A stretch of DNA of 64,000 bases from an uncultured Oxalobacteraceae bacterium (GTDB taxonomy: Bacteria > Pseudomonadota > Gammaproteobacteria > Burkholderiales > Burkholderiaceae). Of this stretch, positions 1 through 7,775 are shown one piece after another. The notes beneath the pieces were generated by a model that saw only the letters and a program-made list of their open reading frames with translations, did no database searches and was not told the DNA's origin. The position numbers were made by a program, and so were the translations under genes. The stretch lies in contig CAMLFK010000002.1 in assembly GCA_946479255.1 (NCBI GenBank), positions 8,047 through 72,046 on the forward strand. Direction: 5' to 3'. Numbering within the stretch: the first letter of the stretch is position 1; every line of letters begins with the position of its first letter.

Positions 1-2
1 CC

Positions 3-353
3 ATCCTGTGCCTGCCATGCCCGGTGACGGCACCGGCGGCGGCCGGCGCCCGCTTCGTGTTCGGGCGCGGCACGCCGGTACTGGCCGCACTGCGGGTGCT
101 CGACTCGCCGCGCTTCCTGCAGCATGCCGACGGCTTTGACGCGGCCAGTGCCGACCGTATCGGCCTGTCGCGCACCGCCTTCAGTTTTGAAGCGGCACCT
201 GGCGGCTTCCAGATCGCGCGCCAGAGCGCCACACAGGCCCTGTACCACCTGGACGATCAGCTCAACTTCGTCGCCATGGTGACCGAATCGGCCCTGCTGC
301 CGCCCGGCCATCACCTGGTGGCCGGCCACTACGTGCTGCGCTTCGACGCCTGA
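3..353 (+). CDS. FHA-like domain protein, C-terminal part (5' end outside window)
   Basis: The frame is open from the left edge, so this is the 3' end of a longer gene; the GTG at 24 need not be the start. The visible 117 residues contain a GRGTP segment, then IGLSRTAFSF, an aromatic GGF strand, a YHLDD turn and a terminal PPGHHLVAGHYVLRF. This order resembles an FHA fold (GR, SR, then the late 'L..G..i.f' strand), with the usual SxxH replaced. A phosphothreonine-reader role is inferred from this weak pattern and from the nearby PP2C, FHA and kinase genes. The SH3b gene follows 11 bp downstream, so the two probably share a transcript. Confidence 0.5.
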   Translation: MLCLPCPVTAPAAAGARFVFGRGTPVLAALRVLDSPRFLQHADGFDAASADRIGLSRTAFSFEAAPGGFQIARQSATQALYHLDDQLNFVAMVTESALLPPGHHLVAGHYVLRFDA

Positions 354-364
354 AGGACTCTGCC

Positions 365-811
365 ATGCCAAACCTGAACTATTCCGCGCTTACGGCCTTT
401 GGCATCGCGCTGGTCGCCACGCTGGTGCTGGCCGCCCTGCTGACGCCCGCGAGCTGGTGGCGCCGGCCCAACCTGCGCGCGCTGGCCGTCGTCGCGCTTG
501 GCACTTGGGGAATCGGCACGCTGCTGCTGGGATTCGCCAGCACGCCGACGCCCGCAATGGCAGCCACCACGCCGGCGGCAGCAGCCCAGCTGCTTCCAGG
601 TGCCGGCGTGCGCTACCGGGTCGCGGACGACCTCAACCTGCGCACCGCCAAGGGCACCAGCGCGCCGCGCATCGCGGTGGTGCCGGCAGGCCAGGTGGTG
701 ACCGCGACCGGCGTGCGCGACGGCGACTGGTGGCACTTGCGCGCGCAGGTCGATGGCCGCGAGGTGGAAGGATGGTCAAGCAGTCTATGGTTGCGCCGGG
801 TCGGTGAATAG
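365..811 (+). CDS. SH3b-domain membrane protein
   Basis: A 148-residue protein with two hydrophobic helices near the N terminus (about residues 9-28 and 38-57), a short Pro/Ala linker, and a C-terminal bacterial SH3 domain (about 75-145). The SH3b signature is YRVADDLNLRTAKGTSAPRI, followed by VVPAGQVV and a WWHLRA strand ending at EGWSSSLWL. SH3b domains commonly bind peptidoglycan or proteins in the envelope, so a periplasm-facing sensor or anchor is plausible. It lies 11 bp after the FHA-like gene and probably belongs with it. A miniature repeat element follows 95 bp downstream and ends this gene pair. Confidence 0.75.
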   Translation: MPNLNYSALTAFGIALVATLVLAALLTPASWWRRPNLRALAVVALGTWGIGTLLLGFASTPTPAMAATTPAAAAQLLPGAGVRYRVADDLNLRTAKGTSAPRIAVVPAGQVVTATGVRDGDWWHLRAQVDGREVEGWSSSLWLRRVGE

Positions 812-905
812 CAGCTCAGCCTTTAGCTTAATCTGTTGTGCCAAGCACGAAGACTGTTACTGAACAGATGGCTTTTGTTGACGGTCGGTATTTGCGTTCC
901 GTAGA

Positions 906-1068
906 CTAGTGTCCTGAGTTGGAAGTTCGTTGCTTATAAATGTTCCGAAATCGCCGGGAGGCAAGGAACAAAAGCGGAGCAAGGCTGGGGCCTTGCGAGC
1001 ATTTTTGACGCAGCATCGCGGCGATTCTCGGAATATTTATGCAACGAACTTTTAACTCAGGACACTAG
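906..1068. mobile_element. 163-bp MITE-like palindromic element
   Basis: The two ends are long imperfect inverted repeats of about 50 bp. The left end begins CTAGTGTCCTGAGTT and the right end closes AACTCAGGACACTAG; the next bases (AAGTTCGTTGC, then TTCCG and ATCGCCG) are also mirrored with a few mismatches. The interior has a small GCAAGG/CCTTGC hairpin and no reading frame. If the element is trimmed to GTGTCC...GGACAC, a TA lies on each side, as expected for a TA-targeting transposase. Its right end stops 5 bp before the start codon of the MFS gene. No transposase or second copy is present in the window. Confidence 0.75.
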
Positions 1069-1073
1069 AGCTG

Positions 1074-2327
1074 ATGCACAAAGACAGCTTGTCCCTGCCC
1101 CTCCCCACGCCCGCCCGGCGTGCCCGGGTACCGCTGTCCCGGCCGCTTCGGCATGCGCGCTACCGGCATCTGTGGATTGCCAATCTGATCTCAAACCTGG
1201 GCACCTGGACCCAGAGTTTCGCTTCGGCCTGGCTGATCGCCAGCATGGCGGGCTCGGCCACCGCGAGCTCGCTGGTGCAGACCGCCGCCTACGTGCCGAT
1301 CTTCCTGTTCGCCCTGTTCGCCGGCGTGATCGCCGACGCGGTCGAGCGGCCCCGCTTTCTCTTTTTCTGCAATCTTTTCATGGCGGTGCCTGCCTGCCTG
1401 ATGGCGCTCCTGGTCATCAGCGGCAAGGCCACGCCCGCGCCGATCTTGCTGCTGACCTTTTGCCTGGGCACAGGGTCGGCCTTCATGTGGCCTGCATGGC
1501 AAGCTTCGATGACCGGGCTGATCGATGCGGACGAAGTGGAGTCGGCCGCGACACTCAACAATCTGAGCTACAACGTCGCCGCCATCGTCGGCCCCGCGCT
1601 CGGTGGCCTGCTGTTCAACTGGATCGGCCCCGGCGCCCTGTTCTTCGCCAACGCCCTGAGTTTCATCGGCCTCTTGAGCGTGTACTGGAGCTGGTGGCGC
1701 GAGGGCACGCCGCAGCCGGCGAGCCGCATCGAATTTCGCAGCAGCCTGCGCCATGGCCTGGCCAGTGCGCTCGGCTGCGCACGCTACCGTTGCATCCTCA
1801 TCAACGTATGCACGGTGTTCTTTGCCTCCATCGCCTTCGCCGCCCTGTTGCCGGTGCTGGTGAAAAACGTGCTGCGCATGGATTCCGGCGCGTTCGGTTT
1901 GCTGATGGGCAGCCTCGGCGCGGGCGCGGTGCTGGGCGCGTGCGTATTGCCGAGCATTCGCATGCGGATCGGCAAGACACGGCTGCTGTCCTGCGCCCTG
2001 CTGGTCTACGGCCTGATGCTGGTAATCATGCCGTTCACCCGCTCGCTGTTGCTGCTGGTTCCACTGATTGTGGCTGGCGGCATGGCCTGGTCGGCCACGG
2101 TGTCGACCATGAATGCCGCCGCCCAGTTGGCCTTCCCCGCTGAAATCCGGGCGCGCACCTTGTCGATTTATCTGTTTGTCATGGCCGCCGGTTATACAGC
2201 CGGCAGCCTGGTCTGGGGCCGGGTGGCCGACGCGGTCGGCGTACAAGCGGCCCTGGCCACGGCCGGCACTTGCGTCCTTCTCAATGCGCTGCTGCTCGCC
2301 AATGGAAAGCGGAAAAACGCCATCTGA
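1074..2327 (+). CDS. MFS exporter, EntS-like (MFS_3 type)
   Basis: A 417-residue 12-helix transporter. After a basic N-terminal tail comes RHARYRHLWIANLISNLGTW, typical of the MFS_3 family of enterobactin-exporter-like proteins. The loop 2-3 region reads AGVIADAVERPR, a variant of the MFS motif A, and the helix 5 region reads VGPALGGLL. The substrate cannot be read from sequence. The ATG at 1074 lies 5 bp beyond the right end of the palindromic element and has no clear Shine-Dalgarno, so expression may depend on the element, or translation may begin slightly downstream. It looks unrelated to the signalling genes on either side. Confidence 0.85.
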   Translation: MHKDSLSLPLPTPARRARVPLSRPLRHARYRHLWIANLISNLGTWTQSFASAWLIASMAGSATASSLVQTAAYVPIFLFALFAGVIADAVERPRFLFFCNLFMAVPACLMALLVISGKATPAPILLLTFCLGTGSAFMWPAWQASMTGLIDADEVESAATLNNLSYNVAAIVGPALGGLLFNWIGPGALFFANALSFIGLLSVYWSWWREGTPQPASRIEFRSSLRHGLASALGCARYRCILINVCTVFFASIAFAALLPVLVKNVLRMDSGAFGLLMGSLGAGAVLGACVLPSIRMRIGKTRLLSCALLVYGLMLVIMPFTRSLLLLVPLIVAGGMAWSATVSTMNAAAQLAFPAEIRARTLSIYLFVMAAGYTAGSLVWGRVADAVGVQAALATAGTCVLLNALLLANGKRKNAI

Positions 2328-2393
2328 TCGTGGCTTTGCCCGAACTGCTTTTCCGCTAAGCTGTCAGAATCGCCAACCAGTCCGTTTTTGCTC

Positions 2394-3314
2394 ATGACGT
2401 CTTCGCAACACCAGGATCGCTCCGAGCTACGCTTCGATGTCGCGGCCATCTCGCGCACCGGCGTGGGTCCGCTGGCGCGCACCGAAAATCAGGACAATTT
2501 CCTGATCATCGATGCGCACGGCATGGCGAGCTTCCTGCGCGACCAGCAGCGCTGCACGCAGCGCGTACCGGCATGGCCACAAGGCCACATGCGGGTGGCG
2601 GTGCTCGATGGCATGGGCGGGCACGGCCATGGGCGCGAAGCGGCGGAGGCCGTCGTTGCCGGCTTGCTGGAGATTCCGGCCTGCGCTACCGTTGCCGAGC
2701 TGGCGGAACAGCTGAACGTGCTGCATGCGCGCCTGCAACATGAATTCGCCGCCGGCAGCGTGGCCGACCGGCGCCCCGGCACCACGCTGACCATGCTCGA
2801 CATTCCCGCGCAAGGGCCGGCGCTGCTATACCACGTGGGCGACTCGCGGCTTTATAAGATCGCCGGCGGCAAGGTCGACGTATTGACGGTGGACCATGTA
2901 CCGGCGACAGCGTTCGCCATGGAAGGCTTGCTCAGTGAGCGCGAGTGGTGGCTGCAGGTGCACGGCGAACACCGGCCGCAGATCGCCCAGGCCTTCATTC
3001 TCGGCAACGCTTTCGACGATCCGATGATGCTCAGCGATCCCTTGCACGCCTTGTCGGCCTCGAACTTACCGCCTTTCCTTCGGCACTTGCCCGACCGCCG
3101 TCCGCTGACCCTCGAAGCGGACGCAGTCTATCTGCTGGCCAGCGACGGCTTCTGGTCATGCGCCGATCCGCTGGCCATGGTGGCGCGCTGGCCGGGCCTG
3201 CTGTCGGGTAAGGCAAGCGCACAAGAAATGGCCGAGGCCCTGTTCGCCGCGATGGAGGACGCCGAGCCCGGCTTCCTGCATCCGGACAATCTCACGGCCA
3301 TCGTCATAAAATGA
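2394..3314 (+). CDS. PP2C-family Ser/Thr protein phosphatase
   Basis: A 306-residue stand-alone PPM/PP2C phosphatase that would remove phosphate from Ser/Thr residues using two divalent metals. Visible family motifs are RTENQDNFL near the N terminus, VLDGMGGHGHGREAAEAV (metal-binding DGMGGH), GTTLTML, YHVGDSRLY, LLASDGFW and the terminal DNLTAIVI, so the metal-binding aspartates are present. An insert between GDSRLY and SDGFW is longer than in minimal bacterial PP2Cs. I chose the ATG at 2394; a TTG two codons upstream is less likely. The FHA gene follows 110 bp downstream on the same strand and a kinase gene converges from the right, which suggests a kinase/phosphatase/FHA set. Confidence 0.92.
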   Translation: MTSSQHQDRSELRFDVAAISRTGVGPLARTENQDNFLIIDAHGMASFLRDQQRCTQRVPAWPQGHMRVAVLDGMGGHGHGREAAEAVVAGLLEIPACATVAELAEQLNVLHARLQHEFAAGSVADRRPGTTLTMLDIPAQGPALLYHVGDSRLYKIAGGKVDVLTVDHVPATAFAMEGLLSEREWWLQVHGEHRPQIAQAFILGNAFDDPMMLSDPLHALSASNLPPFLRHLPDRRPLTLEADAVYLLASDGFWSCADPLAMVARWPGLLSGKASAQEMAEALFAAMEDAEPGFLHPDNLTAIVIK

Positions 3315-3424
3315 CAACACTTAATTCCCATATGAAAATCATATTGCACGGAAACGTATTTTGAATGCCGGGCTGCACAAAAACCAAGTAAGCTCGCAGT
3401 AACACATACAGGCTGAAAATCGCT

Positions 3425-4969
3425 ATGAAAAAGTGCAGTAATCCCGCTCATCCGCATTGCACACTCTGGGTCATGCCAGGGGAGGATGCCTGCGCGAGCG
3501 GACATGCGCAGCAGGCCAGCCCAAAAACCACACCCCCTACAAGTTACGAGCTGATCAGCGCGCTACGCAAGAGCCGCCCCAAGGACGGCTCGATTGCTAC
3601 GCCGTTCGCCTTGCCGAGCATGCCATTGACGCCACCGCGCCATGTCGCGGTGCGGGCAGTCGACGAGCAGCAGCCGCACCTGCACATCAGCGGTTTCGAT
3701 CCGCGTGCGGCGGGCGGACGGCAAAACATCAAAGTGGAGTTGCGCGGCATGCCGGAAGCTTGCTGTGCGCTGCTGACCATGCAGCTGCAATCGGCGCTGA
3801 TTCCCGGCGGCACGGCACGGCATACCCTGGTGCGCACCTTGCGTGGCGACTGGCGCGCCCTGTTCATTGAATTTTCCTCGCGCGACAAAGAGCACGGGCA
3901 ATACCGCATCGACGTCGAGCTGTTCAGCCAAGACGCAGGCCGGGTCGACCGCAAGTGGGTATCCACCATGGTGATCCTGGTGCCGCGGCCCGATGCGAGC
4001 CTGACCGACATTCACCAGACTTTTCTGTCTACCCATAAAAACGTGCGCGTGATGGCGGACGACGCTTCGATTGCCCGAGTGAACGCCCAAGCCGCCGGGC
4101 GGCTGGACATCGACGTGCACGCGCGCAATGCCTCGATTGCCAACCTGAACCTGGATGCGAAGCCGGGCAAGGTCGACCTCGGCTTCTCGACCATCGCCTG
4201 GGACGAAGACCTGGTTGAAATCGACCTGCCGCCGCAAGCGGTGCCGCACCAGTTTCCAAGCACGGCCGCCTGCCTCGTCAATGCCGCGCCGGAATCCGGC
4301 GCCCAGCGCCAGATCCGCCTGTTCGCCCTGGCCGACTGCGTGCTCGGGCGTTTCGAACTGTACGATCCCGATGCCGACGTCTTGCTGACGCACTACGGTG
4401 AAGACGGCCAGGACCGTGATGGACTCACCCGCCGCTTGTCAGGGCGGCACGCGGTGATCCGCCGTGGCGCGCATGGTGTCGAAATCGAGGATGTGTCGCG
4501 CTACGGCATCTTGCTCGACGGCGTATGGCCGGGCAAGAACAAACCGGTGCCCTTGCGGCTCGGCATGCGCATTGAATTCACCGCGAGCATCAAAGGGATT
4601 GTCGTGATGAGCGTGACCGCGCTGATGCCGCATGGGGTCATGCTGCATCGTCTGGACGAAGGCGCTCACGCGGAATGCTTTTACCTGCTTGAGCCAGGCC
4701 AGCATCCGGGCTATCCGCTCTCCCCCTTCGGCGCCGCCCCAGTTGCCGCGGTGATGCCGATTATCTTCCACCAGAACGGTGGTTTCTGGCACCTCGACCC
4801 CGCCAGCGGCAAGGAAACGCCGCTGGAGCCGGCGACCCAGCTCGACCGCCTGTGCCAGATGCCGCAGCACACGCGTTTCGCTGCGGAACCATATCCGGAA
4901 TGCTGGATCGTGCGCACGGCCCTCAAGCAGGTGAACGCCGCTTACCTTACCGAGATGTACACGGCCTGA
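3425..4969 (+). CDS. FHA-domain protein with Cys/His-rich N terminus
   Basis: A 514-residue protein. The N terminus has Cys4, Cys12, Cys23 with His9, His11 and His27 in a short stretch, which looks like a small metal-binding knuckle. Residues about 80-200 form a beta-rich region I cannot assign. An FHA domain lies at about 295-400: LGRFELYDP, then LSGRHAVIRR (Ser339, Arg341, His342), the strand VEIEDVSRYGILLDG and LRLGMRIEF. The conserved FHA phosphothreonine-contact residues therefore appear intact. The last 110 residues are another beta-rich region without a recognised domain. A likely role is to bind targets phosphorylated by the kinase at 5479-7743. No signal peptide is seen, so it should be cytoplasmic. 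Confidence 0.85.
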   Translation: MKKCSNPAHPHCTLWVMPGEDACASGHAQQASPKTTPPTSYELISALRKSRPKDGSIATPFALPSMPLTPPRHVAVRAVDEQQPHLHISGFDPRAAGGRQNIKVELRGMPEACCALLTMQLQSALIPGGTARHTLVRTLRGDWRALFIEFSSRDKEHGQYRIDVELFSQDAGRVDRKWVSTMVILVPRPDASLTDIHQTFLSTHKNVRVMADDASIARVNAQAAGRLDIDVHARNASIANLNLDAKPGKVDLGFSTIAWDEDLVEIDLPPQAVPHQFPSTAACLVNAAPESGAQRQIRLFALADCVLGRFELYDPDADVLLTHYGEDGQDRDGLTRRLSGRHAVIRRGAHGVEIEDVSRYGILLDGVWPGKNKPVPLRLGMRIEFTASIKGIVVMSVTALMPHGVMLHRLDEGAHAECFYLLEPGQHPGYPLSPFGAAPVAAVMPIIFHQNGGFWHLDPASGKETPLEPATQLDRLCQMPQHTRFAAEPYPECWIVRTALKQVNAAYLTEMYTA

Positions 4970-4993
4970 CGGCCGTCGCGCGCCTCACGCTGC

Positions 4994-5101
4994 TTACCCA
5001 GAAGGCGCCAGCACCAGGAACACCAGGCCAGTGCCGATGAGCAATGCCGCCTCCAGTGCAAACACGATAGCCGGGATACGAACTTCTTCTGGAATGTGCA
5101 T
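4994..5101 (-). CDS. possible 35-residue single-span membrane protein
   Basis: The protein starts with MHIPEEVRIP and then has one hydrophobic helix (about residues 10-31) ending in LAPSG. Upstream of the ATG at 5101 the leftward strand shows only a weak GCAGG site. The composition (short acidic head, one clean transmembrane helix) fits small membrane proteins, but nothing else supports it. It lies between the converging FHA and kinase genes. Confidence 0.4.
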   Translation of the reverse strand: MHIPEEVRIPAIVFALEAALLIGTGLVFLVLAPSG

Positions 5102-5478
5102 GATCTGCCTGCTTTCAGAAAAGTTTACAAAAAAGTACACAATTCTTAGTTTACTTTTCCTTCCTGCCCCGAACCGTCCTGCGGACCGTATTCGTCTCTG
5201 ACAGGCGTTACTTTCCCGCCTACTTACGGCGAAATGCCGTTCGCAGTGCCGAACATCGCCATTCGACTCGCCACGGGTAGCGCACTTCGGCTGCAAGATC
5301 GAATTGCTGCACCGGTTGCGAACCGTATAAACCGAAAAACTTTAGTGCTTCCATCAGCAAGTCCAATCGACACCGCTTGGTTTTCGTGGTGGAGAAGACC
5401 TAGTAGATTCGCACTGTAGCTTAGAGTGCATTGGCAGGTGCAAAGTTCACTCAACAAGGTTCGATCAATTTAAAGCTG
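5102..5478. other. intergenic region without a recognisable gene
   Basis: This 377-bp stretch lies between the small membrane ORF and the end of the kinase gene. It is AT-richer than its neighbours around 5120-5160. A weak hairpin (GCACT ... AGTGC near 5410-5430) lies beyond the kinase stop, but no T-run follows, so I do not call a terminator. I see no tRNA, repeat or convincing ORF. Confidence 0.5.
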
Positions 5479-7743
5479 TCACGGCAGGTCGCGCGCCACC
5501 CGGAAGCCGACGATGTCGTTCGACAAGGCCGCTGAAAATCCATTGCGCAGCGCCGAGCGGAGATAGCGCGGGTTATAAAGCCACGAACCGCCGCGCAGAA
5601 TACGGCGGGCCTGGTCGCCGCCCTCTTCCCACGCCCGCCCATCGGCCGGCGCTCCTTCGTAGTTCTCGTGCACCGTGTCCTGCACCCACTCCCACACATT
5701 GCCGTGCATGTCGTACAAGCCCCATGGGTTCGGCGCGAAGGTATGCACCGGCGTGGTGCCCTGGCGGTACGGTCCCTTGGGACTGCCGTTGTAGGTATAG
5801 TTGCCGTCGTAATTGGCCAGCTCCGGCGAGATGCCGTCACCAAAGCTGAATGCCGTCTTGGTGCCGGCGCGGCAGCAGTACTCCCACTCCGCCTCGCTCG
5901 GCAAGCGGTAGCGCTGGCCGGTCTGTTCGCTCAGCCAGTGCACATAGCGCTGGGCGTCGTGCCAGGTCACGCCCACCACCGGATGCTCGTCGGTCTGGCG
6001 AAAGCCCGGCGCCGCCCAGTTGACTTCACCGAAGCTTTGCCAGCCGGTGGCCAGCACGAATGCGCGCCATTCGCCTACCGTGACGGGGTAACGGCCCAGT
6101 GCCAGTGGCCGCTCGATGCCGACCCAGTGCTGCGGACCCTCGCGGTCCAGCCACGATTTCTGCGAACCGGCCCCCATGGCGATCTTGCGCTCATGCTCGG
6201 GTGAACCCATCTGGAAGCGCCCGGTCGGGATCAGCACCAGCTGCGGGCCGGTATTGGTCCCGTCCAGGAAGCGGTCGCGCAGCACGCCGTCGGCGTCGGC
6301 AACCGGCTTGACCGGCACGGCGGACGGCGTGGACGGTGCAGCCGGAGATGAAACACTCGGCGCATCCAGCTCGGCAGCGTTACGCGCCGCCAGTTCTTCG
6401 CGCGCGCGCTGCTGCTCCGCGCGATAAGCGGCGGCCGCCTTGGCTTGCATCGCCTTGCGCTGCTGCTCTTCCTTGGCCAGGCGGGCCGCTTCGGCATCGG
6501 CTTGGCGCCGGGCCAGCAGCTGCTGGCGCAAGGCTTCCTTGCGTTCGCGCCGCTGCGCTTCCTGTTCGGCGCGCTCAATTGCTTCCTTTTCCCTGCGCTG
6601 CTTCTCGCGCGCCGCCTGGGCAACGGCCGCAGCTTCCGCCTCGGCCTTGCGCTGCACGGCCAACAGCCGCGCGCGCTGTTCCTGAGCCACCCGTTCGGCC
6701 GCCTCGCGCGCGGCGATTTCCTCAAGCGTGGGGCCAACGGCCGTGCGCAGCGCCTCCAGCAAGGCGGCCACCGTGGGCGGACGCGCTTCCGGCGCAAAGG
6801 CAAAGCCGCTTTGCAGCACCTCCCACTGGCGATCGGTCAGCGCGGCCGGCTTGGCCGGGTGATGGGCGGCGCTGCGCACGCCGTCGAAGGGCACGCGCCC
6901 CTCGACCATCTGATAAATCATCACCGCCACCGCATACACGTCCAGCGCCTGGCTGGGCTGGCGCTGATGGGTTCCGGCTTCTGGCGCCCGGTAGCCCGTG
7001 GTGCCGGAACTGCCAGGCGCCTCGATGCCGAAACTGCTGGCGGCGCTGCGCGAGCGCGCGGCGATGCCGAAATCGAGCAGCTTGACCTCGCCTTTTTTGG
7101 TGACGAACACATTGCCCGGCTTGATATCGCGGTGCACCAGCCGGTGCTTGTCCCACGCGTATTGCAAGGCGTCGGCAACCGGCGCGAGCAGCTCGTGCAC
7201 CCGCGCCAGCGGCAACGCGCCTTCGCGCGCCAGCAGCGTGTCCAGGTCCTCGCCCTCCAGGCACTCCATAATGAGAAAATAGCTGCTGGTGGCCGGGTCC
7301 TGCGCCCATTCATAGACCCGCACGATGTGTTCGTGCGCCAGGCGGCGCGCCTGGGTCGCTTCTTCCACCAGCAGGCGCGCGTGGCTGGCCGAGAGCGTCA
7401 TCTGGGGCGGCAGGATCTTGAGCGCCACCATCGAGCTATGTCCCAGCTCGGCTTCGGTGGCCAGGTCGATGGCCTGCCATACCTGGCCCATGCCGCCGTG
7501 CGCCAGCAGTCGCTCCAGCCGGTAGCGGCGGTTCTGCGGGCCGATTTCCTGGCCTGGCATCAGGCCGATTTCGGTGCCCTGGCGAATGCGGATGGACGGC
7601 ACGATGGGCGTGGCGCTGCCTCCCGGCGGTGCGTACTCCGCATCCAGGATGGCATTCTTGCGCACGTCGAACTCCTGCTGGCTTAACAAGCCGTCTTCGT
7701 GCAGGGCGCGCAGTTCGCGGATCTTATCTCTGGCCGTTTGCAT
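5479..7743 (-). CDS. Ser/Thr protein kinase fused to an FGE/SUMF1-like domain
   Basis: A 754-residue fusion. Residues 1-37 form a SHOCT-like helical pair (RELRALHEDGLLSQQEFDVR). The kinase domain spans about 72-330: glycine loop AHGGMGQV (81-88), VALK Lys109, HRD with Asp206 in HRDIKPGN, DFG at 224-226, and GTTGYRAPEA. All catalytic residues are present. Residues about 340-460 are an Ala/Glu/Arg/Lys-rich coiled coil. From about 500 to the end lies a formylglycine-generating-enzyme fold (LIPTGRFQMGSP, RLPSEAEWEY, MHGNVWEWV, RILRGGSW, GFRVARDL). The two catalytic cysteines expected just after GGSW are Tyr and Leu here, so this domain probably binds rather than oxidises. The start at 7743 has AAGGA upstream and avoids overlap with the preceding gene. 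It is the last gene of the leftward run. Confidence 0.93.
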   Translation of the reverse strand: MQTARDKIRELRALHEDGLLSQQEFDVRKNAILDAEYAPPGGSATPIVPSIRIRQGTEIGLMPGQEIGPQNRRYRLERLLAHGGMGQVWQAIDLATEAELGHSSMVALKILPPQMTLSASHARLLVEEATQARRLAHEHIVRVYEWAQDPATSSYFLIMECLEGEDLDTLLAREGALPLARVHELLAPVADALQYAWDKHRLVHRDIKPGNVFVTKKGEVKLLDFGIAARSRSAASSFGIEAPGSSGTTGYRAPEAGTHQRQPSQALDVYAVAVMIYQMVEGRVPFDGVRSAAHHPAKPAALTDRQWEVLQSGFAFAPEARPPTVAALLEALRTAVGPTLEEIAAREAAERVAQEQRARLLAVQRKAEAEAAAVAQAAREKQRREKEAIERAEQEAQRRERKEALRQQLLARRQADAEAARLAKEEQQRKAMQAKAAAAYRAEQQRAREELAARNAAELDAPSVSSPAAPSTPSAVPVKPVADADGVLRDRFLDGTNTGPQLVLIPTGRFQMGSPEHERKIAMGAGSQKSWLDREGPQHWVGIERPLALGRYPVTVGEWRAFVLATGWQSFGEVNWAAPGFRQTDEHPVVGVTWHDAQRYVHWLSEQTGQRYRLPSEAEWEYCCRAGTKTAFSFGDGISPELANYDGNYTYNGSPKGPYRQGTTPVHTFAPNPWGLYDMHGNVWEWVQDTVHENYEGAPADGRAWEEGGDQARRILRGGSWLYNPRYLRSALRNGFSAALSNDIVGFRVARDLP

Positions 7744-7775
7744 CTGTCCTTGCTGTTGCTTACTTTTCAAATCCT

